Of a DNA stretch of 64,000 bases, positions 17,422-25,140 are shown in pieces (the stretch's first letter is position 1; each line of letters opens with the position of its first letter). The translations under genes were made by a program, and so were the position numbers. This stretch comes from Microcoleus sp. FACHB-68 (lineage in GTDB: Bacteria > Cyanobacteriota > Cyanobacteriia > Cyanobacteriales > Oscillatoriaceae). The notes beneath the pieces are model-generated. The model had not been told where the DNA came from, did no database searches, and saw nothing but the letters and a program-made list of their open reading frames with translations. The stretch covers positions 310,001 through 374,000 of the forward strand of contig NZ_JACJOT010000008.1 of the NCBI RefSeq assembly GCF_014695715.1. The letters run 5' to 3'.

Positions 17422-19269
17422 TCAGCCACTGAGCAAGGCTTCCACAAACTCATAGCTGGAAAAGGGGCGCAAGTCTTCAATGCCTTCGCCGGCACCGATA
17501 AACCGGATGGGCAAACCGAGCTGTTTCACGACAGCCAGGGCAATGCCCCCTTTAGCACTTCCGTCCAGTTTTGTCAAGACTACCCCACTCAACTGGGCGG
17601 CTTGTGCGAACACTTCGGCTTGCCGCAGACCGTTTTGGCCCAAAGTTGCATCCAAAACAAGTAGGGATTGAATCTTGGCATTGGGGGCTTTTTTATCGAT
17701 AATCCGCCGAATCTTACTGAGTTCCTCCATCAGGTTCTTCTTGTTCTGGAGGCGACCTGCCGTGTCTACCAGTAGCAGTTCCGTCCCCCGCGCTTGAGCT
17801 GCTGCAATAGCGTCAAACACGACTGCTGCGGGGTCAGTGTTTTGCCCTGGATTGGCAATCACGTCAACTTCACTGCGCTGGCCCCAAATCTTCACCTGTT
17901 GGACGGCTGCGGCGCGGAAGGTATCAGCGGCGGCAATCAAGCATTTATAACCGGATTTCTGGCCGATGTGGGCAATTTTGCCGATGGTAGTTGTTTTACC
18001 GGCACCATTAACCCCGGTGATTAACCAGATATTCAGCTCGTCTTTTTCCGGGGCAAAGGTGGGATTGTAAGACTTGCCGGTGGGCTGGTCTAGCATATCG
18101 CGCAAAATTGTTTTCAGATAGGCAATCGCCTCCTCTGGGTTCAGCGCTTCCTCTCGCAACTTTTTCTGGAGGGCGTTAATAATGTAATCGGTCGCCTCCA
18201 CCCCAACGTCTGCTTGCAACAGCAGCGACTCAATTTCCATCACCCCAGCTTGATTCAGTGGGCCTTGACCCACAATTGCCTTGAGCTGGTTAATTAAGCT
18301 GCGACGGGTTTTATCTAAACTTTGCCGCAGTTTTTTGAGCCAAGTGATTTCTTCGATAGAAATGTCTTCAGGACGCCGGCCTTGAGAGGCCAAAATTTCT
18401 GCTGACCAGAGGAAACCCTCGTCAAAGACAAAATCGGTAACATCTTCAGTTTGGACAGCCGCCGGTTTGACAATTTCCGGTTCCGTTGAGTCAACCGCTG
18501 AGGCTTTGAGCCGTTCCAGTCGGGCTTGCCGGTCTGCTTCTGCCCTGGCCCACAATGGCAGTGGTGAGTCCTGAGTCCTGAGTTCTGAGTCCTGAGTGGT
18601 AAGTTCTGAGTCCTGAGTCCTGAGTTCTGAGTCCTGAGTGCTAAGTGCCGGCTCAGTCGTGGGTTCTTCCTCAGTGATCAGGGCCGGCTCAACCTGTTCA
18701 GTCACTTCGCCGGCTGCTGCACTTTCGGCGGCGGTTTCTGTGAGGACGGCTGGTTCCTCTGCTATCGGTTCCTCTGCTGCGATTTCAGGCGCTGCCGGCG
18801 TTTCTTCTGCGGCGAGTGCCGGCTCAGCAATCGGGGCTGTTTCCGGTTCTGCTGCCGGTTCAACCTGTTCAGCCACTTCGCCGGCTGCTGCGCTTTCGGC
18901 GGCGGTTTCTGTAAGGGTGGCGGGTTCTTCGGCTGTCTGCGCTTCCTCAGTTTGGGTGCCGGCAACCAAGTTGAGATCCTCAGCCGGCGCAACTGCCGGT
19001 GTCGGATCAGCCGTTTCTGGTGCTGCCTCGGCTGGGGTTGCCGTTTCCGCTTCTACTCCCTGCTGTTGCTTCTGAATATTTTTGTAAGCTGCCTTCGCCC
19101 AGTTGAGGTAATCCGCTGCCACCTCTGGTGATTGCTGCTCAGTTGATGCGGATTCTGAAGCAGATTCAGCAGATTCTACTTCAGGCTGAGTGGCAGCCGG
19201 TTGAGACTGCTCCTCTTCTTTTTCGTCAGATTTCTCACTAAACTGGCGGCGGAACCAATTAAACACCAT
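17422..19269 (-). CDS. ftsY: Signal recognition particle receptor FtsY
   Basis: This is the SRP-docking GTPase, 615 residues. The NG domain fills the C-terminal half, with the P-loop GVNGAGKTTTIGK near 418-430, AADTFRAAAVQQ, LVDTAGRLQNK, TKLDGSAKGG and the closing FIGAGEGIEDLRPF. It accepts ribosome-nascent chain-SRP complexes at the membrane. The N-terminal A domain is unusually long (about 300 residues), acidic and Ala/Glu/Pro-rich. It contains an internal 57-codon duplication (LTETAAESAAAGEV twice) and four TQDSELR-like heptapeptides translated from an STRR. It ends the DUF502-nusB-ftsY set, 117 bp after nusB. Confidence 0.96.
   Translation of the reverse strand: MVFNWFRRQFSEKSDEKEEEQSQPAATQPEVESAESASESASTEQQSPEVAADYLNWAKAAYKNIQKQQQGVEAETATPAEAAPETADPTPAVAPAEDLNLVAGTQTEEAQTAEEPATLTETAAESAAAGEVAEQVEPAAEPETAPIAEPALAAEETPAAPEIAAEEPIAEEPAVLTETAAESAAAGEVTEQVEPALITEEEPTTEPALSTQDSELRTQDSELTTQDSELRTQDSPLPLWARAEADRQARLERLKASAVDSTEPEIVKPAAVQTEDVTDFVFDEGFLWSAEILASQGRRPEDISIEEITWLKKLRQSLDKTRRSLINQLKAIVGQGPLNQAGVMEIESLLLQADVGVEATDYIINALQKKLREEALNPEEAIAYLKTILRDMLDQPTGKSYNPTFAPEKDELNIWLITGVNGAGKTTTIGKIAHIGQKSGYKCLIAAADTFRAAAVQQVKIWGQRSEVDVIANPGQNTDPAAVVFDAIAAAQARGTELLLVDTAGRLQNKKNLMEELSKIRRIIDKKAPNAKIQSLLVLDATLGQNGLRQAEVFAQAAQLSGVVLTKLDGSAKGGIALAVVKQLGLPIRFIGAGEGIEDLRPFSSYEFVEALLSG
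18564..18647. repeat. STRR translated in frame inside ftsY
   Basis: Twelve consecutive heptamers (CTGAGTC, CTGAGTT, CTGAGTG, GTAAGTT variants on the plus strand) occupy exactly 84 bp, or 28 codons. Read on the coding strand they give four heptapeptides of the type TQDSELR/T. Because 7 and 3 share no factor, each 21-bp triplet of heptamers yields one heptapeptide, and twelve units keep the frame. Confidence 0.9.
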
Positions 19270-19386
19270 TACCCTTTTCCAAAATGCTGCCGGCGATGTT
19301 GATTTTCAATTTTAGATTGTCGGCTGTCAGTTCGTTACCAGCTCAAGGGTGGCGGAAACCCGCCCCTAGCCACTAACGCTTGACGG

Positions 19387-20016
19387 TTACTGATTTTTCG
19401 TGATCCCTTTGGTTGCGTCAGACACCCGGCGCAACACACCATTGATAAATCGGTGTCCGTCGTCGCCGCTGTAGCGTTTGGCAATTTCCACTGCTTCGTT
19501 AATGGCAACTTTGTCAGGAACCCCCAGAAACTGCATTTCTACCACCGCGATCCGCAAGATATCTTGGTCAATGCGGGCCAAGCGATTTAACTGCCAATCT
19601 ACCAGTGCTTCTGAGAGGATGCCATCGATTTGCTGCCGGCGCTCGCTCAGCACGCTGAGAATCTCTAGGGTGTAGGCGCGGACTTCTTTTTGGTTGGCAA
19701 GCTGGATAAATTCTGGAAGTTCCAACGCCATCCCCAGCCGGTTAATCGCTGTTTGGCCCAGTTCAACGGCTTCTTTAACCATCACTCTGGCACCTTCGAC
19801 TTCGGTGGTGCGGGTTTCGCTGCTCAACAGGCGATCGCTGCTTCGTTTCAGTTCTCCTGCAGCGGTTTCGAGTACGTCATGAACTTCTGTCGTTAGGGTA
19901 CGCACAGCCGCTAATACCACATCTTGTAACTGCTGCGCTGCTAATTTTTCTAAATTGGCACTCAGCTGGCTCTGGCTTAGCAAAGCCAGTTCACGGGAAA
20001 TTCTTCGAGCTTGCAT
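19387..20016 (-). CDS. nusB: Transcription antitermination factor NusB
   Basis: The 209-residue protein has the all-helical NusB fold. It starts [18 protein letters not shown], has a long cyanobacterial insertion, then [43 protein letters not shown], the conserved C-terminal signature. NusB binds boxA RNA with NusE/S10 in rRNA antitermination. It is cotranscribed with the DUF502 gene 31 bp upstream, and ftsY follows. Confidence 0.95.
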   Translation of the reverse strand: MQARRISRELALLSQSQLSANLEKLAAQQLQDVVLAAVRTLTTEVHDVLETAAGELKRSSDRLLSSETRTTEVEGARVMVKEAVELGQTAINRLGMALELPEFIQLANQKEVRAYTLEILSVLSERRQQIDGILSEALVDWQLNRLARIDQDILRIAVVEMQFLGVPDKVAINEAVEIAKRYSGDDGHRFINGVLRRVSDATKGITKNQ

Positions 20017-20047
20017 GACGGCTAACCTTGACCTTTTTTCCTAATTT

Positions 20048-20776
20048 TTATATATCTTCTTCTGCCGGTATCGGCTGCCGTCGCCCCTCAAAGCGCAATG
20101 GTTCCAGTTTTCTGTCTGGGGCGTTAGCCAAAGAACAGGCGATGATTGAGGAGCTTGGACTGACAATTCCACCGGAAATGACCACTTTAAAAGCATCTTC
20201 TATGGACATCGAGAGGTTAATCGCCTCTTCTTCTGGGACAATTGCGTACCAGCCGGTGGTGGGATTTGGCGTGGTTGGGATGAAAACGCTGAGCATGGAG
20301 CCGGACAAGTGAGACTGAATATCGGTGCTGAGCGTCCCTGTGACAAACGCCAGCGCCCATATACCCTTGCGGGGATACTCCACCAAGATCACGCGGCGAA
20401 ACTTGCTGTTAGAATCCTTTAGGAGCGTTTCTAGGAGCTGTTTGAGAGTTTTATAAACCGAGCCGGCGAGTGGGATGGCTTGTAGGAGGCGCTCACCGAA
20501 ATCGAGCAGCCACCGCCCCACAAAGTTGCGAGCCATCAAGCCGATCAATAGGATACTCAGCAATGGTACAGCCAGTCCCACCACTAAATTCAGCACATTG
20601 ACCAAGATGGGATGCAAACCATCAAAGGGATTAATCTGCTTGGGAATGCGGGTGAGAAAGTTGATCACCCAGTTAGCGATGGTAATTGTCAGCCAGATGG
20701 TCGTCGCTAGGGGAATCACCACCAGCAGACCGGCAATTAGATCATTCTTTAAGTCCTGCATGAAGCGCTGGGTCAC
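20048..20776 (-). CDS. DUF502 integral membrane protein
   Basis: The 242-residue protein has two strong membrane segments (about 12-37, LIAGLLVVIPLATTIWLTI, and 58-85, LNLVVGLAVPLLSILLIGLMA). A soluble domain follows with the family signatures IPLAGSVYKTLKQ, RRVILVEYPRKGIWALAFVTG and VFIPTTPNPTTGWYAIVPEEE. The family includes plant COV/LCV proteins; the bacterial role is unknown. It is the first gene of the DUF502-nusB-ftsY run, an arrangement that recurs in cyanobacteria. Confidence 0.92.
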   Translation of the reverse strand: MTQRFMQDLKNDLIAGLLVVIPLATTIWLTITIANWVINFLTRIPKQINPFDGLHPILVNVLNLVVGLAVPLLSILLIGLMARNFVGRWLLDFGERLLQAIPLAGSVYKTLKQLLETLLKDSNSKFRRVILVEYPRKGIWALAFVTGTLSTDIQSHLSGSMLSVFIPTTPNPTTGWYAIVPEEEAINLSMSIEDAFKVVISGGIVSPSSSIIACSLANAPDRKLEPLRFEGRRQPIPAEEDI

Positions 20777-20850
20777 AGATAGCCTACTCTCCTTGAACTG
20801 GCTGTGGAAATTATGGCACTCCCAACTAAGCGCTAGGAGTTGCTGGCGGC

Positions 20851-20988
20851 ATGATCAATGAGATTTTCAACCCAACACCCCGGTGGGGCGAACTGCCAGC
20901 GATTCTGCCTTACCGGGCTTTACACGCACCTGTCTCTACTGAGTGGGAGTGGCTGGGAGCTCTACTCATTATTGTGTCAGATTTGTAA
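20851..20988 (+). CDS. Possible small protein (45 aa)
   Basis: A 45-codon frame opens at an ATG with AGGAG 11 nt upstream and encodes a Trp-rich peptide (PRWGELPAILPYRALHAP, then STEWEWLGALLIIVSDL). It lies divergent to the DUF502 gene. The composition looks protein-like rather than random and the C-terminal part could be membrane-associated, but no family is recognised. The rest of the gap 20777-21216 shows nothing. Confidence 0.35.
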   Translation: MINEIFNPTPRWGELPAILPYRALHAPVSTEWEWLGALLIIVSDL

Positions 20989-21216
20989 AGAACTGTTTCA
21001 AATCTATTAAACCCTAAGTCGCATCGCTGCCTCTGGCTGAATCAGCCCAATCTTACATAAAAATAATAACTAACTCGCTCCAGTCCTGAGACGAGGGCGA
21101 TCCCTTCTATGTTTGAGGTTTGCTTACTGAGGGAAATGAGCAGATGACGAGCTATTTGGATAGCTTAAAATAATTAGTATCAAATTTAACATTAATTTTG
21201 ATACCGCCGATCTCGG

Positions 21217-22113
21217 TTAAGCTTGTGGCTCAGAGAGCGCTCTGGCCGAATCAGCGTTGGACTCTTCAGCAGATGGAGTTTTTGGGTCAAGTGTGGGAAC
21301 CGGCAGATTCTCCATTTCCCAGACTTTCAGCAAAATTAGGTATTCGTAAAAAGCTTGCAAGGTGCACCAGGCAAAGCCGGCCCTGCCATCGAGAAAACCA
21401 CCCAGCAGGAAATACATATAGAGAAAGCGCAGCAAGGGTCTGAAGGGTAAGCGCAGGGACAAATCTTTGAGGGCGCGGCGTCTGGCGACTTCCGAGTGCC
21501 CCAGGACTAAATCCCGTAAACTGACGCTGCCTTTCTCTAGCTGGCGCAGGGTTTCAGCGGCTTCATCGGTGGAGTAGCGGTTATGTTTTTCAATCCACCG
21601 GCTCAAACCTTTACTGCAAGTGTAATGGGGGTAAGTTTCTGTGATAAAGCCGGTGGGTCCCTCGCACACTTCTCTTTCGGTATGTCCGTAGTCACTGAAC
21701 CAGACTTTGTCTTTACGGAATAGCCGCATTTGATAGCGCGGATACTGGGTGCTGCGCCGAATCCACCGATCCATGAAGATAACTTGCTCAGCCACGTAGT
21801 AACCGATGTATTCCTCTGTCTTCGTGGCTTCCAGGCATTCTTGAAACAGTGCCGGTGTCATTCGTTCGTCGGCTTCAAGAATATAAACCCATTCATACTT
21901 TGTCGGAACAGATTGCAGCATCCAAGTTCGTTGCTTTCCGTGAGTTTCAAACGGGTGCTGCACTAAGCGCACAGGATAGCGGTGGGCAATTTCAACGGTG
22001 CGATCCCGACTAAACGAATCCACCACGATAATATCATCCGACATTAGGGCTGATTCAATGCAAGCCGCAATATCAATTTCTTCGTTGTAGGTGAGGATAT
22101 AAATAGAAAACAT
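21217..22113 (-). CDS. Glycosyltransferase family 2
   Basis: From the ATG at 22113 the protein has 298 residues and opens directly on the GT-A fold (MFSIYILTYNEEIDIAACI). A TTG start at 22137 would add eight residues; neither has a strong ribosome site. It has DDIIVVDSFSRDRTVEIA and the metal-binding ILEADERM (DxD-like), then a lipid-linked-sugar-type C-terminal part with hydrophobic helices (FLYMYFLLGGFL). The order resembles WaaE/KdtX-like transferases that add sugars in lipopolysaccharide or exopolysaccharide synthesis. The HpsJ-like gene 150 bp upstream on the same strand suggests a role in exopolysaccharide, which is inference. Confidence 0.82.
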   Translation of the reverse strand: MFSIYILTYNEEIDIAACIESALMSDDIIVVDSFSRDRTVEIAHRYPVRLVQHPFETHGKQRTWMLQSVPTKYEWVYILEADERMTPALFQECLEATKTEEYIGYYVAEQVIFMDRWIRRSTQYPRYQMRLFRKDKVWFSDYGHTEREVCEGPTGFITETYPHYTCSKGLSRWIEKHNRYSTDEAAETLRQLEKGSVSLRDLVLGHSEVARRRALKDLSLRLPFRPLLRFLYMYFLLGGFLDGRAGFAWCTLQAFYEYLILLKVWEMENLPVPTLDPKTPSAEESNADSARALSEPQA

Positions 22114-22158
22114 TTCTGGGAAGCGCGTGAGGAGCAACGAAGGAATAATTAAGCCTTA

Positions 22159-22213
22159 AAAATTAAAAATTAAAAAAGAAAAGTTACGTGATCATTTTTT
22201 AATTTTTAATTTT
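22159..22213. repeat. AT-only inverted heptamer repeat
   Basis: AAAATTAAAAATTAAAAAA (22159-22177) is perfectly complementary to 22195-22213, with a 17-nt loop. Each arm is built of TTAAAAA-type heptamers. It lies between the HpsJ-like gene and the glycosyltransferase and could act as a transcript end or an STRR-derived palindrome. Confidence 0.6.
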
Positions 22214-22271
22214 GTGGGTTTAACTTCTTCCTTAAGAAAGCGAATGTCTAAAGGAGCGATCCAAGGGTTGA

Positions 22272-23105
22272 TTAACGGGGTGCGTTTTTGCGCCGGCCTA
22301 CTTTGACATAGCCTAAGTTTTTTAATCCAGTCCAGCCTATGGCCATATAGCCAAATGCCAAAAGCAAACTGCTAATGCCGGTTTGCAATCCAGATTTTAA
22401 CGAAGTCAGTTTCGTTTGTTCTTCAAGTTGCTGCCGATTGCCCCGAATTCGGCTCAGTTCCCGATTGCTAAGGGTTTCAGCATTGAATTGTTGCTGAACA
22501 AATTGGTCAATCGCCTGGGGATCTTGCTTAAATCTCTGAAGTAAATCTGCTTGCTCTTTAGGAACGCGACCGCTTTTAATCGCTTCATCAAGTTTCTGTG
22601 GGTCTTTGACGAGTTCGGCTAACTGGGTTTTGACGAGTGTTTGTTGCTTTTCAATTTCCTTTTGGATTTCGGCGTTACTGACTTGACTGGTGACTTGGAG
22701 TTCAGCTTGGTCTGCACGGCTCGTAATTTGACCGAGTTTTTCATTCCTGTCAAGACGAACATTGTTGAGATGCAGGGGAAATAGCAATAAGAAAAGCAGT
22801 CCCAACAAGCTAGAAAGCACTAAGCTCCAAAATTTTATGTCGAGAAAAGGTTTGCGGTTGGAAGGCGATCCGCCGCCGGCGTTGCTCTCAATCCCATAGC
22901 CGGCGAAAATCAGGCCCAAACCTACCATCGGGAGAATTCCCCGCTCGACGATCTGGCTGGTGAAGGCCATCTGCCAGGGTCTGTCTAGGAAGTTGGGCGG
23001 AAACAGCACAATCGCACAGTCAAGCAGATAAGCCACGATTAAGATTGTGCCAACAATCGTGAGCGTTCGAGCGGCTATGGAGGAAGGTTGACGGCTATCA
23101 ATCAT
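22272..23105 (-). CDS. hpsJ: HpsJ-like hormogonium polysaccharide protein
   Basis: The 277-residue membrane protein has an N-terminal segment (TLTIVGTILIVAYLLDCAIVL), LPMVGLGLIFAGYGIE, a third (LVLSSLLGLLFLLLFPLHL), a long Gln/Glu/Lys-rich helical domain that probably forms a coiled coil (about 120-235) and a last segment (GISSLLLAFGYMAIGWTGLK). This arrangement and the ILPMVGLGLIFAGYGIE stretch fit HpsJ, a protein tied to hormogonium polysaccharide and gliding in filamentous cyanobacteria. Its exact biochemical role is not settled. A glycosyltransferase follows on the same strand. Confidence 0.75.
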   Translation of the reverse strand: MIDSRQPSSIAARTLTIVGTILIVAYLLDCAIVLFPPNFLDRPWQMAFTSQIVERGILPMVGLGLIFAGYGIESNAGGGSPSNRKPFLDIKFWSLVLSSLLGLLFLLLFPLHLNNVRLDRNEKLGQITSRADQAELQVTSQVSNAEIQKEIEKQQTLVKTQLAELVKDPQKLDEAIKSGRVPKEQADLLQRFKQDPQAIDQFVQQQFNAETLSNRELSRIRGNRQQLEEQTKLTSLKSGLQTGISSLLLAFGYMAIGWTGLKNLGYVKVGRRKNAPR

Positions 23106-23311
23106 AGAATTCTCAGCTTTGTTGCTTGTTGTCTACTTCAAAGTTACCGGATTGCTCTAAAAAAATTCCCGTGTCTAATAGAAATGACACATCTAGTTGG
23201 GAAAACCGGCAAGAAAATGGGGGAGAGGGGGATAGGAAAGAGATTTTCTCCCCTTGATTGCCCCAGAAAAGCTTAGAAAGGTTTGTCAGGCAATGATCGG
23301 CGGTGGATTGA

Positions 23312-24640
23312 TCAACTTTTTTGCTGCCGGCGATACCAGCGTGCTAGGCGAGTGGGTGCTACGCCTAGGAAATAGCTAATAATCACCAGTTGGTTAATCA
23401 ATGTGGTTTTCACTACCCCAAGTTTCTGCCACCGGCGTCCCGATGTCAGCACCGGCATCGCTACAATGTTAATCTTTCCCAGCCGTCGCAGCCGGCGCAT
23501 CATTTCAAAATCTTCCATAATCGCCATTTCTGGAAAGCCGCCGACGCGCTTAAACACCTGTGCCGGCATAAAAATCGCCTGATCGCCGTAGGGCATCCCA
23601 AACCACCGTGAACGCCAATTCACGCCGGTTTCAATGAAGCGCAGCCCCCTGTGTTCGCCGTCAATTCGCAATTCAAAGGCACCGGCGATGGTGTCTGAGT
23701 TGGAGAGTGTTTCTGTAATTACTTTGTCAAACCCTGGGGGCAGTTGGGTGTCGCCGTGGAGAAATAGCAAAATGTCGCCGGTGGCGATGGCTGCACCGGC
23801 ATTCATTTGAGCCGCACGACCGGCTGGGGGGTAAATTACTTTTACACCCATCGATCTGGCCAAATCGTCTGTGCCATCCTCACTGCCGCCGTCGGCGACA
23901 ATAATTTCTACTTGGGTGGATAATTGAGCGGTTCTCAGGGTTTTCTCAAGGGTGCCGGTCTCATTTAATACCGGCACGATGATGGAAATTTTGGGTGTTA
24001 CGTGCTTGAAATTTGCAAATCGTTCGTCTAAAAGCGCTAAATCTTCTGGTCGATCTATATCGGCTCGCTGCGGCAAAAGGCTGTAGGATAACTGCAATTG
24101 ATTGGCAATTGTCAAGGTTTGTTGCAAAACGCTGCTGGTGCCCCAGGTGATACCGGCGAACAAATCTGGGATAAATCGGCTTAATCCGATTAAATAATAG
24201 CCTCCGTCTTCTGCAGGGCCAAGAACTAAGTCGTGCCGGTGTAGTTCCTCAAAGGCATTGGCAAGCAGGGGGGGATCGATGCTGGGGCAATCTGTGCCAA
24301 TGATCACGACTCGCTGGCTGCCGGTGGTGAATGCTTCTTGAAATGCCCTTGCCATGCGTTCACCGAGATCGCCTTCTCCTTGAAGTCGGCAGGTAATTTC
24401 TGCGCCTAACCAAGCTTGCATTTGCGCTTCTGTGGTGCCGGTAAATCGGATTTCTGTGGTGATCGAGCGGTTATTTGCGAGTTGTTTGACTTGGTTTAGG
24501 GTGTGTTCGGCGAGGTGCCGGTGTAGTTCGGCTGCTTTTTCTGATCCGAGGGCGGGGATGAGTCGGGTTTTGGTTTTTCCGGGTTCTGGATACCGGGTAA
24601 AGATGATTTGGTGTTCGCGACTGTTTTCTGTTGAGTTCAC
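23312..24640 (-). CDS. Fused TIGR04282/TIGR04283 glycosyltransferase
   Basis: The 442-residue protein joins two families often found as neighbours. Residues 1 to about 215 are TIGR04282/DUF2064-like: FTRYPEPGKTKTRL, VIIGTDCPSIDPPLL, LGPAEDGGYYLIG, a nucleotidyl-/glycosyltransferase fold. Residues from about 218 are TIGR04283-type GT2: ISIIVPVLNETGTLEKTL, ADGGSEDGT, AGRAAQMNAGA, FLHGDTQLPPGF and GMPYGDQAIFMPAQVF. The families are linked by annotation to arsenosugar biosynthesis, but many cyanobacterial members have no arsenic genes nearby and none are seen here. Function in this organism is therefore open. Confidence 0.87.
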   Translation of the reverse strand: MNSTENSREHQIIFTRYPEPGKTKTRLIPALGSEKAAELHRHLAEHTLNQVKQLANNRSITTEIRFTGTTEAQMQAWLGAEITCRLQGEGDLGERMARAFQEAFTTGSQRVVIIGTDCPSIDPPLLANAFEELHRHDLVLGPAEDGGYYLIGLSRFIPDLFAGITWGTSSVLQQTLTIANQLQLSYSLLPQRADIDRPEDLALLDERFANFKHVTPKISIIVPVLNETGTLEKTLRTAQLSTQVEIIVADGGSEDGTDDLARSMGVKVIYPPAGRAAQMNAGAAIATGDILLFLHGDTQLPPGFDKVITETLSNSDTIAGAFELRIDGEHRGLRFIETGVNWRSRWFGMPYGDQAIFMPAQVFKRVGGFPEMAIMEDFEMMRRLRRLGKINIVAMPVLTSGRRWQKLGVVKTTLINQLVIISYFLGVAPTRLARWYRRQQKS

Positions 24641-25140
24641 GGTTTATTTTTGACAGGAAGATTTGGGGGATTTTGTTTGGCCTTAAGTTTTTTAAGATTT
24701 AAAGTTTATTTCATTAGATTCCTGGCAAATTTAGATTTTTTTAACCGCAGATAATAGCGTAGGTTTCGGTATAGCCAGATGATAGCGCAGCGTGCCGGCA
24801 GGCATATACAGCTGAGGTCTATTATTCTATTTTTAATATTCAGTCATTATTTTGTTCTTTTCTAGAATGTGGTTAATTTTTTTATTTTTTGATTAAAAAG
24901 GTTTATTTCCTAAGGTTTTTATGTTACTATTTTTATAATGAAAATCTGTGCAAATTTTTGACAAATGCTGCTATCCCATTATGTAAATAATATCATGTCA
25001 ATGCCTACTTTTATTATAAAAAATGTAAATATTTCTGCGCCGGCATACCTTGAACACCGGCATGACAGATAATTAGCTAACTCTAGACTAATTTTTAACC
25101 TTGGCTTCTGATTTAGAGCTGGCAAAAATTATAAAATCTT
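24641..25140. other. 500-bp AT-rich gap
   Basis: This stretch lies between divergent genes and is very AT-rich, with poly-T runs around 24880-24960. It should contain the promoter of the GH2 gene. No frame with a ribosome site, no RNA fold and no tandem repeat was seen. Confidence 0.4.

Noticed and set aside
18638-19075. Plus-strand Ala/Ser-rich frame of 145 codons
   Set aside because: It mirrors the GC-rich, low-complexity A domain of ftsY and has no independent support.
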